The notes below the pieces were generated by a model. It saw only the letters and a list, made by a program, of their open reading frames with translations. It did no database searches and was not told the DNA's origin. Positions 9,103 through 20,800 of a stretch of DNA of 53,605 bases are shown here, one piece after another. This DNA is from Candidatus Woesearchaeota archaeon (GTDB lineage: Archaea > Nanobdellota > Nanobdellia > Woesearchaeales > JACPJR01): contig JACPJR010000034.1 in the NCBI GenBank assembly GCA_016187565.1, positions 1-53,605 of the forward strand. Direction: 5' to 3'. How positions within the stretch are numbered: position 1 is the stretch's first letter; every line of letters starts with the position of its first letter. The position numbers were made by a program, and so were the translations under genes.

Positions 9103-9694
9103 TCTCTTTACCTACATGCCTGCAAAGCGCGAAGAACTGAGCGATTACATTACTCGTTACTACAGCGATGTTGGAAATATGGTTGCGAGTAACCCAGCAT
9201 ATCGCAACACCTTGGAAACTGCGGTCAGTGAATCATTCGATAAATACAAAAATCACTTTGGTGGATTAACTGCAAAATTAAGTGGCCTAGGTCATGCCAT
9301 AGGATACAGTGCAGACGCCTGGTTTTTGGCAACTGGTGATTTCATCGGTGCGTTAGGAGGAAAGTTCTTGAACCTCTTGGCACAAGTACCCCAGAAGTCA
9401 TACGCCTTAGTCTATGGCTTACGAACAGGAGATTATCGAGGAGCTGCACAGAATATCCTTGAAGGATTAGTAAGCTATGTTCCTGGACTAACCTTTGTTG
9501 ACCAGGGCTTGGGACGCATTGCACAAAAAGCCATGGTACGAGATGCAGTCTATCGCTTTGAAAAGGCAACAGGAATGTATAAAGGATGGACTACAAAATT
9601 GGCAGACACGCTGAAAGATAAGTACCGTGATGTCAAAGATCGAAGCAAGAATGTTTTTACGCCAGCCTATCAACCAGCATTCCAGCAGGCGTAA
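9086..9694 (+). CDS. Unknown protein, 202 aa
   Basis: The frame is open upstream from 8981 inside the CBS gene, but the ATG at 9086 has a good GGAGG site 8 bases upstream and the upstream part is only the CBS gene read in another frame. The protein begins with a helical, charged segment. Residues about 60-145 are rich in Gly, Ala and Leu with moderately hydrophobic stretches (GLGHAIGYSADAWFLATGDF, FIGALGGKFLNLLAQV, GLVSYVPGLTFVDQG) that could insert into or lie on a membrane. The C-terminus is basic (KDKYRDVKDRSKN). I recognise no family. It is the third gene of the operon with the coiled-coil and CBS proteins; all three may act as one complex. Confidence 0.8.
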   Translation: MHSIRDLFTYMPAKREELSDYITRYYSDVGNMVASNPAYRNTLETAVSESFDKYKNHFGGLTAKLSGLGHAIGYSADAWFLATGDFIGALGGKFLNLLAQVPQKSYALVYGLRTGDYRGAAQNILEGLVSYVPGLTFVDQGLGRIAQKAMVRDAVYRFEKATGMYKGWTTKLADTLKDKYRDVKDRSKNVFTPAYQPAFQQA

Positions 9695-9795
9695 GATAGA
9701 TTTATATACGTCCAGCCATTCTTTGCCGTGAAGAGACACTCCACGATAGGTTCAGAAACAGTAAATGAAAACGCGGAGTCAAAAAAGGTGAGATT

Positions 9796-10164
9796 ATGGA
9801 AAATCTCTTCAAATGTACCAGTTGTAAAGCTGAATTTCCTTTTGAACGCATGAGATACACAAACACCAATCGTCTGGTGTGCATGACCTGTTATACAGCA
9901 ACAACGCCAAGTATGGGCAAAAGAACAACTCCTTCTCTACAACCTTCTTCTCAGATAAAGTCAGTAGCAAAACCTTCGCCAAGTAAACCTATAATTCCTC
10001 CACCAGCAACACGGTATCGCTGTTGGCAATGCCAGTATAAATTTACTATCAAAAAAGGTTCACGGGTAAAACAGACCTGCCCGTACTGTGGCAGTACCAG
10101 AGTCAGCGAGGACATCACCTCATCACAAGTGCTCAAGGACGTTGCTGACTTAACGCTTGAATAG
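9796..10164 (+). CDS. Double zinc-ribbon protein, 122 aa
   Basis: Two Cys4 clusters are visible: the N-terminal one with CTSC and, 16 residues later, CMTC (residues 7-10 and 28-31), and the C-terminal one with CWQC (about 77-80) and CPYC (about 96-99). A Ser/Pro/Lys-rich linker joins them. Such proteins may bind nucleic acid or proteins, but a specific role cannot be read from the sequence. The start has a GGTGAG site, and TTTATATACG near 9700 provides a promoter with a leader of roughly 65 bases. It is a separate unit from the upstream trio. Confidence 0.82.
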   Translation: MENLFKCTSCKAEFPFERMRYTNTNRLVCMTCYTATTPSMGKRTTPSLQPSSQIKSVAKPSPSKPIIPPPATRYRCWQCQYKFTIKKGSRVKQTCPYCGSTRVSEDITSSQVLKDVADLTLE

Positions 10165-10270
10165 GAACGTTAAATCCACGTACGTAAAACACCTTACGCA
10201 GAAGTAAATAATCCTTAGTGTTGTTGTCATAATCCTGTACACGATTTTTTAGGTGGGGAGGGGGAGAACA

Positions 10271-11785
10271 ATGGTAATGGTAAGGACTGAAAAAACAAAC
10301 CTTGCATTGGTAACACCAGAATTCTATGGCAGAGCAATGGTCGGTGGCTTGGCAATGGCAACCTTTGGATTGGCACATGCCTTACAAGGGAGAAATTATG
10401 ATATGCGCGTGTTTCTTCCAGCGTATGAAAGAACACCACGCAATGAAAAATTTTTATTACAACCTCAAAAAGGGGATCCCCATAAGGACATTTTTTCAGC
10501 AATACCTGTCCACAATGTTGAGGGTGCTCAGGGACATTTTTCCGGAGGACCCGTTTCCTACACTGAACGTCCTAGTACCATTGAAGAAGTAGCTTACAGG
10601 GAAAGTAGCCGTGCAGCGTTTCATGCAGCAGTCGAATTTGCCGAAAGAACGGTCAGAGCACTTGAGGAACTTGCTGCAGGAGATCCTTCCTGGAAGCCCG
10701 ATGTTGTCCATGCGCATGACTGGTATGCTGGCCCAGTTGCTTATTTCTTAGCAAAGAGTCCAACTCTCTCAAGGGTTCCAACCGTGATAACGGTTCATAA
10801 CGCAAGCTATATTGGCGAAGTTCCCTGTCCCCCTCCTCAAGAAGATAGTTCTCAAGGAGAACTTCTCAAAAGACAACGACAAGCACTGCAGATTGATCGA
10901 GACTTATTCACCAGTCTCCTTGAACTGAGTATTCATTTTGCCGATGCAACAACAACCGTAAGTCCGGCCTATGCAAGAAGAATTCTGGGAAATGAGAGTG
11001 ACATTGATGGTCGTGTAGCAAGACGAATGCGAGAGAATGGTATGGAAGCCATTCTCAACGGACTAGATTATGAGCTCATGAATCCACAAACAGACCCTTA
11101 TACTTTTCGTTTTGATCCAACAAATATAGAATCAGTAGGATATGGCAAAGGCAGAAATAAATACGATCTGCACCGAAAACTGGGTATTTCTCCTGATGGA
11201 CAGAAAATGCAAGTCACGCTGATGGCACGACTTGAAGAGCAAAAAGGAATTGATGTGGTCATGCAAGCGATGAGCGAACTTGCAACCATCGATGGCATCT
11301 CTCTCCTTATTGTTGGTGAGACCGGTAATGATCGACTACGAGAACAGCTTCAACAGATGAACGGAAATATGAAAGGACGTCCGTACTTTGCTCCTCCAGA
11401 ACTGCAACATCTGGTATTGGCAGGGAGTGATGCCATCCTCCATCCATCAAGAAACGAGCCTTGTGGATTAGTTGTTCTGGAAGGGATGCGCTATGGTGCA
11501 TTACCTATTGTTACTGGGGTGGATGGGCATGTGGATACCGTCGTGCCTTTTGACGGTCAGCAGGGATATGGGTTTATGGTTCAGCAACTCACCCCAGAAG
11601 GTATTGTTCGTGCGGTAACCCAAGCACGAGACGCTTTCAAGCAAGGAGAGCCATGGAGAAGAGCACTCGGTAATGTTCTTCGTGAAGACTTCTCATGGGA
11701 TGGTACAAGAGATCCCGTAGGAAAGTATATTGAGCTTTATGAACGAGTTAGAGCACAAAAAGCACCGAAACAAGCGGTTTCGTAA
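10271..11785 (+). CDS. GT5-family glycogen/starch synthase-like glycosyltransferase
   Basis: The 504-aa protein has the two-domain GT-B layout. The N-terminal domain contains a glycine-rich loop (FYGRAMVGGLAMATFGLAHA) in place of the canonical KTGGL. It also has 'DVVHAHDWYAGPVAYF' and 'TVITVHNASYIGEV'. The C-terminal domain contains 'MARLEEQKGIDVVMQAM' and the nucleotide-sugar binding 'HPSRNEPCGLVVLEGMRYG' followed by 'GVDGHVDTV'. These match GlgA-type synthases that extend alpha-1,4-glucan from ADP- or UDP-glucose. The Lys of KxGG is replaced by Arg-Ala, so donor or acceptor may differ. A frame is open from a GTG at 10253, but the ATG at 10271 follows GGGGAGGGGG, a strong ribosome site. No other glycogen gene is adjacent. 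Confidence 0.88.
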   Translation: MVMVRTEKTNLALVTPEFYGRAMVGGLAMATFGLAHALQGRNYDMRVFLPAYERTPRNEKFLLQPQKGDPHKDIFSAIPVHNVEGAQGHFSGGPVSYTERPSTIEEVAYRESSRAAFHAAVEFAERTVRALEELAAGDPSWKPDVVHAHDWYAGPVAYFLAKSPTLSRVPTVITVHNASYIGEVPCPPPQEDSSQGELLKRQRQALQIDRDLFTSLLELSIHFADATTTVSPAYARRILGNESDIDGRVARRMRENGMEAILNGLDYELMNPQTDPYTFRFDPTNIESVGYGKGRNKYDLHRKLGISPDGQKMQVTLMARLEEQKGIDVVMQAMSELATIDGISLLIVGETGNDRLREQLQQMNGNMKGRPYFAPPELQHLVLAGSDAILHPSRNEPCGLVVLEGMRYGALPIVTGVDGHVDTVVPFDGQQGYGFMVQQLTPEGIVRAVTQARDAFKQGEPWRRALGNVLREDFSWDGTRDPVGKYIELYERVRAQKAPKQAVS

Positions 11786-11820
11786 GTCCCTTTATATAAG
11801 AGAGAATTCAACCGTTTATT

Positions 11821-14800
11821 TTAGCTAGGGCTTACCACTGACTCGTTTTCTTCTTCACTCTTTTCTTTGTTTTCTTCACGGACTGAACCAAAGCTCAGCA
11901 GAGGATCTTCATTATCCGGATAGGAAAGGGTTGGATCCAGTAAAGGTTGTGAAGAGCTTTCTAAGCTACTTAATGACTTGACATAGATCAATTGAACAGC
12001 ATCGGCAAGGACATAACCATTGGCCTCATCGCTAACGAGTACTCCCTCAGTTTGGCTATTATCAAATTCATATTGGCCAAGGTAGATCCATTCATTTCCT
12101 AGTGTAGAGAGATTACGGATGATCCATGGAGAAACACCATTTCGATGATAGATTTGGTAGTGCGCATTCTTAGCCATAAGACCAAGATATTGATGCTCAA
12201 ATTTCCAAACATAGACATCATAGGTTGCGGGAGGAACAAGATCATCAACAAGCCATGCTGCTTTCTCTAGCCCTGTTCCTGCATCATTATAGCGAGTATT
12301 TCCTGCATAAGCATTCGTAATCGTAATAAGATTCCATGCGCCAGCAACAATAACAAATCCAGGATCTTTATTATCAACAATATAAACCAGAGGGAGATCA
12401 AGCACGGTTACATTCACCAGTTCACTCACCATGAATTCACCATCACTTACGGTAATTAAAAAGGTATAATTCCCTGCATCATCATAACTGGTATTCCAAG
12501 TAAAGACATTGTCCTGTTGTACAAAGCGGCTATCATTGATCATAAAAGAAAGGGTATCATTCTCTGGATCAGTAGCATTCACTTGTATCATTACTTGTTG
12601 GGTTTCATTAATGGTAATCGAGGAGAGTGGTTGGAGGTACGGTGGGCTATTTTGGGTCATATCAACAACAGTAATACTGATAACTTCTTGATCAGTTGCT
12701 GTCCCATCAGTGACATTAAAGGTAACAACATAGACACCAGAGTCATTACTTGTTGGAGTCCAGCTGAATTCGCCAGTTATAGCATTAAAGCTAACATCAC
12801 TGGGAAGTACTTCAGCAGCGTCAGTCCCAAAGACAAGGGGATCATTATCAGCATCAATTGCATGAAGCGCAAGGAAAAGAGTTTCTCCCTCAACAAGAGA
12901 TTGATTTCCAAGAGGATCTAAGACTGGAGCTCGATTACGGAACGAGGTCTTAATAAGGTGGTAGCTTTTCTGTGTGTTATAGTAATAAAGCTGGAGCTTG
13001 ATGAAATGGTTGATGTGATTACTTAAGAGATAAGTAATATCTTGCTGAAGATTTGCCGGATACACATTTTGTGTATCATAACTCGTGGCACTTTCAGTTG
13101 CATAATCATAGACCACAAGATTGGTTACTTCTTCTATTGGAGTAATTAAGAGTCGCTCATTCTCTCCAAAGAAAGTGTACATCTCTGAGCCCCAACTATT
13201 AAAAGGACCATCTGCACTGGGGTAAGCGCCTTCTTCAATACCACCGTCAGGGGAATATTTTACTAAGTGGAAATTTCGGAGCACATCATACTGATAAAGG
13301 CTTATCTGAACAAGGTGATTGGTAAACGCATCAAGATAAGGGGTGATGTCAAAGGTATCATAAGCATTCTGTCTACTGATGTTAATCCTTTTTTCAAATC
13401 CTCCATTGTAGTCATAAATCCGTATGTTATTAAATTGTTTTTCTGCGGCAACAACATAGCTTTCTCCTATCTGTGGAACCGTATACAATGAACTTGACCA
13501 GGAATAGAATGAACTTCCTGGCTGGTTACCATCAGCACCTTCAACAATGCCTCCTTCAGCAGTTCGTTTCACCAGATGGAAATTACGTTCAGTAGCACCA
13601 TTCAAGGCTTTGATCTGAATAAACTTATTTTCATATGCCGCAAGCAAAGGGGTAATGTCACGAAGCATGCCACGAGGAATGCTTGTTGGGAGATCATAAT
13701 ACTGCCAATATTCATCATCATAATCATAGACGCCAATTCTAGTAACCATACTGTCAGGTGCAATGGCCAATCGTTCTCCGTTTCTGAAGAAGGTAAACAT
13801 ATAGGAAGACCATAAGCTAAAGGAACTGCCATAGCTAGCATACCCACCTTCAATAAAGTCGCCACTTGCTGTTTTTTTAACGAGATGGAAATTTCGTGGA
13901 ATATTATTGAAATAAACATTGAGCTGAATAAGATGATTATCATATCGAGAAAGATTACTCAAGCGAGTAAGTTCAACAGCAGTTCCTCCATGATAATTCT
14001 GACCAAGAGGATAGGTGTAGGATTGATCATCGCTGTAATCATAAACGGTAAGTGTATTAAAGTAGTTATCAGCGGCAATAGTCAGTTCATCATTGGGTTG
14101 GAGAACCGTATACAAGTTGTTGGACCATGAATAGAAGGAACTGCCATAACCTGCTCCTGCTCCTTCAACAATACCGAGGCCATAGCTTTGCGCATCAATT
14201 GCTGGGCCTTCTAACCCAGCTTCAGAGGGGAAATACCCTTGCGTGTTTTCATCATCGTAATAAAAGCGATATGCTAGTGTTTGATTTCTATCAGTTACTG
14301 TTGGTAAATAAGTAAATGTAACCTGAGCTGGAGAATCTATGTTTTGTGTAGCAACTGTTTTCCACCAACCATTGGTTAAAATTTGGAGCGATAAGGTAAA
14401 AGGCCTCTCTTGTTCTGCAACAGTTAGTTCATAAGTAAATTCATCACCCCACCCTCCTTGCAAAGGCGTTACTGAAGCATTCAAAAATACCGGCGGCAAA
14501 CGCAAAGAAGGATTAGCTATTGTTGTTTTCACGAGATGGAAATTGTTCTTCTGTGTACCATCATAGATATTCAACAATATGAATGATCCTTTTTGTTCAG
14601 CAATGAAATTAGTGATGTCAATAAGCTTTGCAGCAGGATAATCGTTTCGTAAGGAATAATTAAACCAGGTATTCGTACGGTAATTAAAGATCTGGACCAT
14701 GTTTGTTGTTCTGTCTGGAGCAACAAGAATGCGCTCGTTTGTCCTAAAAAGAGTATACATATCCGAACTCCAACTATTGAACGGGCCATCGCCACTTGGG

Positions 14801-17800
14801 TAAGCACCTTCTTCTATTCCACCCTGAGGAGAATATTTGACCATGTGGAAATTACGCCATGTATCATACTGATAAAGACTAATACTCACGAGACGGTTAC
14901 TAAAAGAAGCGAGATAAGGAGTTATATCAACTGCTGCGTATGCTTCTTGTCTGGTAATATTAAATTGACGTTCATTGCCCGTAACATAATCATACACCCG
15001 TATATTATTAAAGAAATTATCCGGAGTAACGAAATAGCGCTCTCCTTGTTGGGCGACGGTATATAATATACTTGACCATGAATAGAATGAACTTCCTGGC
15101 TGGTTGCCATCAGCGCCTTCAACAATACCTCCTTCAGTAGTTCTTTTTACCAGATGGAAATTACGTTCAGTAGCTCCATTCAAGGCTTTGATCTGGATAA
15201 ACTTGTTTTCATATGCCGCTAGTAGTGGCGTGATGTCACGAAGCATACCACGGGGAATGCTTGTTGGGAGATCATAATACTGCCAATATTCATCATTATA
15301 ATCATAGACGCCAATTCTCGTAACTGTACTGTCAGGCGCAATAGCCAATCGTTCTCCGTTTCTGAAGAAGGTAAACATATAGGAAGACCATAAGCTAAAG
15401 GAACTGCCATAGGCAGCATAGCCGCCCTCAATGAAATCACCACTCTTGGTTTGTTTGATCATATGGAAATTTCTGTAGGTGGTATCATAAAACGCTTGGA
15501 TGGTAACGAGGTGGTCCTGATGATTTTGGAGAGCACCAGTAATGTCAATTTCTGTACCAGCAGCATAGGTCTGATTAAGCATGTATGAATAGGAGAGATC
15601 ATCAACCATGTCATACACTTGAATGAGATTAACCGTATCACTAGCTGCTATGATAAATTCATCTCCCTGCTCAACAACCGTATACAAGGTGTTTGACCAT
15701 GAATAGAAGGAACTGCCATAACCTGCTCCTGCACCTTCAACAATGCCTAAACCATAAGGAGTGTTATCAAGGACAACGCCTTCAAGTCCGATCTGTGATG
15801 GATAATATCCCTGCTGAACCGTAAGATTATTCCAGATTTCCGTATAGAAGAATCGATAACGTGTTGTTTGATTCAGGTCAACAGCAGTGAAATTATAGGC
15901 AAACGTGATATTTCGATCGGTACACCAAGAGCAAAGCAGACTACTGGTATTTCTCCACATCCCATTAGCGTATACTTCTAACGTGAGGTAAACATCTCCT
16001 CCCTCTCTATCCATCACTCGTGTCTGATAAAGATACTGATTGTTCCATGAGCCAGAAGGCGGAGTTACTTGTGAGTTTACAAAGGATGGTTTTTCATTTA
16101 TCTGAACCGGAAGTAATGGAGACGCACGATTGTTGGTCTCATTTTGTTCAGTAAATGTGTTCAGTGGATCAAGAACAACAATGATGGTGTGATTTCCAGA
16201 AACCAATGTCCAGTTGTTGAGATATTGTCCTGAAGGTGGAAGGATCACTGTTTGTGAGCTGTTTGGCGAAAGTAGTGGAACGACAAGTTCTCCAAGAAGC
16301 GACGATGATCCATTCGGAATATTGGGGAGATCATACACCAGAACAGGCACATTGGATAAACTTGCTGATCCTTTATTGTGGATGGTAATATTGATGGTTA
16401 CAAGCTGTCCCTGTACAGGTTCTGGAGTTGAAAATGAAACATCAGTATTACTGATCAAAAGATCAGAAAGGAGATTTACCGCAAATTCCTGACTGGCCCT
16501 ATTGTTGACTTCACTTTTTTCTTCAATAATGTTCAACGAATCAAGAACCACAGAGATCTCATGTAGTCCCTCACTGTTGTTCCATGGAAGAGAAGCAACT
16601 TTACGTAAACTTTGCTGTTGGGATCGTGGATCTAATGCTCCGGTGATAAGAGCAGCATCGCCACTCCATCCACCAACATCTTGACCATAATCACCATTTG
16701 ACCACTCAAGATTTCCTTCGGAATCGTAGATGTAGATCCATCCTGATTTGTCCCCAATCATCAATTCACTATCGCCATCATTGTCATAATCTCCAAAAAG
16801 AGGAGACGTAGGATTTTCCTCTAAAGATGGCAGTTTAATGTCTCTTTCAAGAACATAGCCATCATTACCATCAGATTCGTAAACCCACACATGCCCATCT
16901 TCATCCAAAGCACGAGAAGATCCAATTGCTATCTCGTCTTTTCCATCTCCATCCCAATCAGCAATGCTTGTTGGAGAGAGATGTCGACTAAATCCATTTT
17001 CACCTGGCAGACTCATCCATTCTTGACGGTAGTATCCTGCGGAAATGTATTGATAGACAAACACTGCACCTTTGTTATTTTCAGCGTAATGATCACGATC
17101 TCCTGTCCATATTTCAATGTTCCCATCATTATCAGTATCACCAAGGGCAATTCCCTGAAGATATCCGCCAAGATCTTCGCTTACCCATTCTCGCACATAG
17201 ACTCCATGATCATACCCATACACCTGAAGCTTTGCATTAGTATCACGATATTCATTAAAGATAATCTCCATGGTTCCATCATTATCGACGTCTTCAACAG
17301 CAAGCGAATGAATGTTCTCTGTATCTTCTGCTATGAATGTGGATTCCCGGATAAAGGTACTTCCATTCCATCCCCAGATTTCAATTTCATCAGGGCTTGG
17401 TCCTTGATCAGCAATGATCATTTCAGCAATCCCATCATTATCGACATCGCCGATGGTAATTCCTCCTTCCGAACTTAGTCTATCCACGGTTGCATTAAAC
17501 ATATTTACTAAAGGATAAGCTCCAGGGTATCTGAAAACATAAAAGGTACTCGTACCTCCACAGGAGAAAATAAGTTCAGGATTCCCATTACTATTAACAT
17601 CACCAAGTGCAAGTGCATTACACCAATTACCTGGATTATAGCTCCACAATGTTGTCTTATTCACCGGATCTATAATCGTAATCCCATTCGCATAGCTGCC
17701 TAAAATAAGTTCGCTATTTCCATCCCTATCCAAATCAGTGTTGCTCTTAAACCAAGGTTCGCTATCAAGTTCCTCAACTATGCTCCTTCCGATCAATGTT

Positions 17801-20800
17801 CCATTCTCAGGAGTACCATCATAAAAGTCAAGTGAGAGGTTATAGGCAGTATCTCCGCCATTGTTCGCAACAGTAGCCAAAAGCACACCAGTTCCTGGTA
17901 CAATCAGCTCAGGCCCGAGTATCAGCTCTGGTTCAACCAGTGCATACTTTCTCACAACCAAAGCATCAATCCAGCCCGTGTCAGATCCTGCTGTTGTATT
18001 TGCATTTTTCTCGTAGGCAAATCTCAGAGTTTTTAGTCCTTCAGTCAGGCCCTTGCTCACCTTTGTCCACGAAACTGTTCCTGAAATGCGCTCTTCATAG
18101 CCACCTATTCGACTGCATGAGATATTCTGCACACAATAATAGAGGAAATCTTGGTTCTGTTCAGAAGAAACTGACCAATAAAAGACAAGAGATGCAGGCA
18201 GGGAAAGATTCAACTGCTTCTCAATCCATGAAATTTGTCTATCAGCAATATCATTATTCCCTGAGGAGAAATTTCCTTCATATTTGGTGGAGCTGTATTT
18301 TCTCCAATAGGGTGAGACACTTCCTCCCAATGTCCAATAGCTTGTATTAATCGGGCCTTCTTCCCAATTCTCAAAGATATCAAAAACATCTTTTCCATTA
18401 CTTTGACCAGTTGCCGAATTATTCCCGTATGAGAGAGCAACGGTCAAGGTACTGTTGGCAGAGAGGCGAGGGATTTTAAACCAAAGACGAGTATTATTGG
18501 TATTACATCCTGACTCAAGCCAATAGCTTAATGGCTGGCCTTCCATAGTCGCTATTCGTAGATCACCACAATCTTGACGTAGGACATCCCTACTTACAAG
18601 GGTTGCTGTATCCAAAGAAACAGCTACTGGATAGTCAAGCAAATCACGGCCCGAGATCTCATGCAATGTTACTATCCTTTGGAGCAAGAACATTCCCTGA
18701 ATGTCCCTTGCTTTTAGCGAAACATCAGGAAGAATTGAAAACAGCGTGGTAACTTGATTATTACTTTCATTTTTTTCAGTAATTTCATATAAGGGATCAG
18801 CAAAGACAGTAATGTTATGATTTCCTAACGAGACATTAGACCAAGCTATAGGAACAGAGACCTCTTCTCCTGGACGTAGCTTGGTGATTATTACGGTACC
18901 AATGATCGTTCCATTTTCCATACTTCCGTCATGGGCACGGACTCTAACATAAGGAGCATCTCCCTGACCGGAGTTACGAACTCTTGCTCTGATAACCGTT
19001 GACTCACCAATAAGGAGATCCGGATTTGAAAATTGAAGATCAGCATCAATGGTTAAATCTGGCAAGGAAGAATTCTGCATTTTGGTGTTTACTTTAATCA
19101 GATGATAACTCTTTTGACTACGCTGATAGAACACCTGAAGCCGTATAAAATGCTGTGTATGTTCTCTAATTATTTCTGTTATATCCACTAATGCATATTT
19201 CGGATAAACATTTAGAAGACTATAGTTGTACCATTGATTCGAGGAGTAATCATACAGGTACACTCGGTCAATAAAGTCATTCGGTGTAATAAGGATTCTC
19301 TCATCTTCTCGCAAGAGGGTGGAGAAATCAGTACTGTATCGAGAAAATGATCCACTATCATCAGGGTAAGCGCCTTCAACAATGCCTCCAGCCGGACTTA
19401 CTTTAATCATATGGAAGTTACGATCGGTTGAGAACTGAGCTGCCTTAATTTGAACGAAACGATTAGCATAAAGCTCTGAGGCTTTACTGATATCAATGAC
19501 TTCACCAGGTCCATAGGTTCTGTTCAGACGGAACTCTTCCCAAACATTAGTGATATAATCGAGAATTTTAATTCTGTCAATAGGATCCGGTCCTGCAATG
19601 TAAACTTGATCTCCTTTTTGTGGGGTTGTATACAGGTAGGTATACCATGAGTAGAATGAACTCCCCGGTTGGTTGCCATCAGCACCTTCAATGATTCCTC
19701 CCTGATTGTTTCTCTTGATCAAATGGAAATCTTTTTGGTTATTATCATCATACACTTGGATCTGGACCAATGCATTTTCATACTCTCGTAAGGTTTTGGA
19801 GATTTCCACTAATCGTTGTGCAGATGCAGTTTCACCAAGGAAGTAATATCTCCATTGGCCACTACTGAGATTATATACACCAACCTTGTTAATGTCAGCT
19901 TTCGGTGCAACATACAGACGGTCGTCTGGCAATACCATAGTGTAAGCATACCCCTGCCAGTTAGTAAAGGATCCACCGTAACCGGGATATCCTCCTTCTT
20001 GGATTGCACCTGTTTCAGTCTCTTTAAGCATATGGAAAAGCTTGACACTGCTTTGAAACATCACACGAAGCCTGAGGAAATCATCAAGGTGATGTTGAAG
20101 GAAAGGTGTAATATCAATCTCCATCCCTTTTTGGTAAATCCTACCTAGTTGATAAGTAGAGGTATTATCATAATAATAATCATATACTTCCAGGGTGTCA
20201 ATAGGTTCACTGGCAACAATAAAGATACGGTCATTTGTCTGAATAGCAGTGTAGAGATCATCATCCCAGGTGTAAAATGAACTGCCATAGCTTGCTCCTC
20301 CTCCCTCAACGATACCTCTCCCATAGCTACTGTTATCAATGTAAGGACCAAGAGTGCCATCAAGACTAAGATAATAACCTTGGCTATCATTTTCAGAAAA
20401 CAAGAAACGATACTGTGTTGTTTGATTTCGATCAACAGGAGTGAAGGTGTGATTAAAACTAACTATTCCTCCACGAGTGAACTGAGTTGCTACCTGTTGC
20501 CATTGATTATTAGTCAGAATTTGGAGGCTGAGATTCATACCTTCTGCATGAGGAATTGCCTCAACCGTGTAGGTATAGTCATCATTCCAAGATCCAGAAC
20601 TTGGAAAGACAGATGCATTCTGGAGAATGGACGTTTCATTAGAGGCCTGTTGCAACAAAGGAACTCGCTTAATAAGATGATAATTCTTTTTGCTTGCACC
20701 AAAATAGGTTTGTATGGTTATGAGATGATTTTCGTGGTCTAAGAGATAAGAGGTAATGTCCATAATCTGGTAAGCAGGATATGTATTAGAGAGCGTGTAA

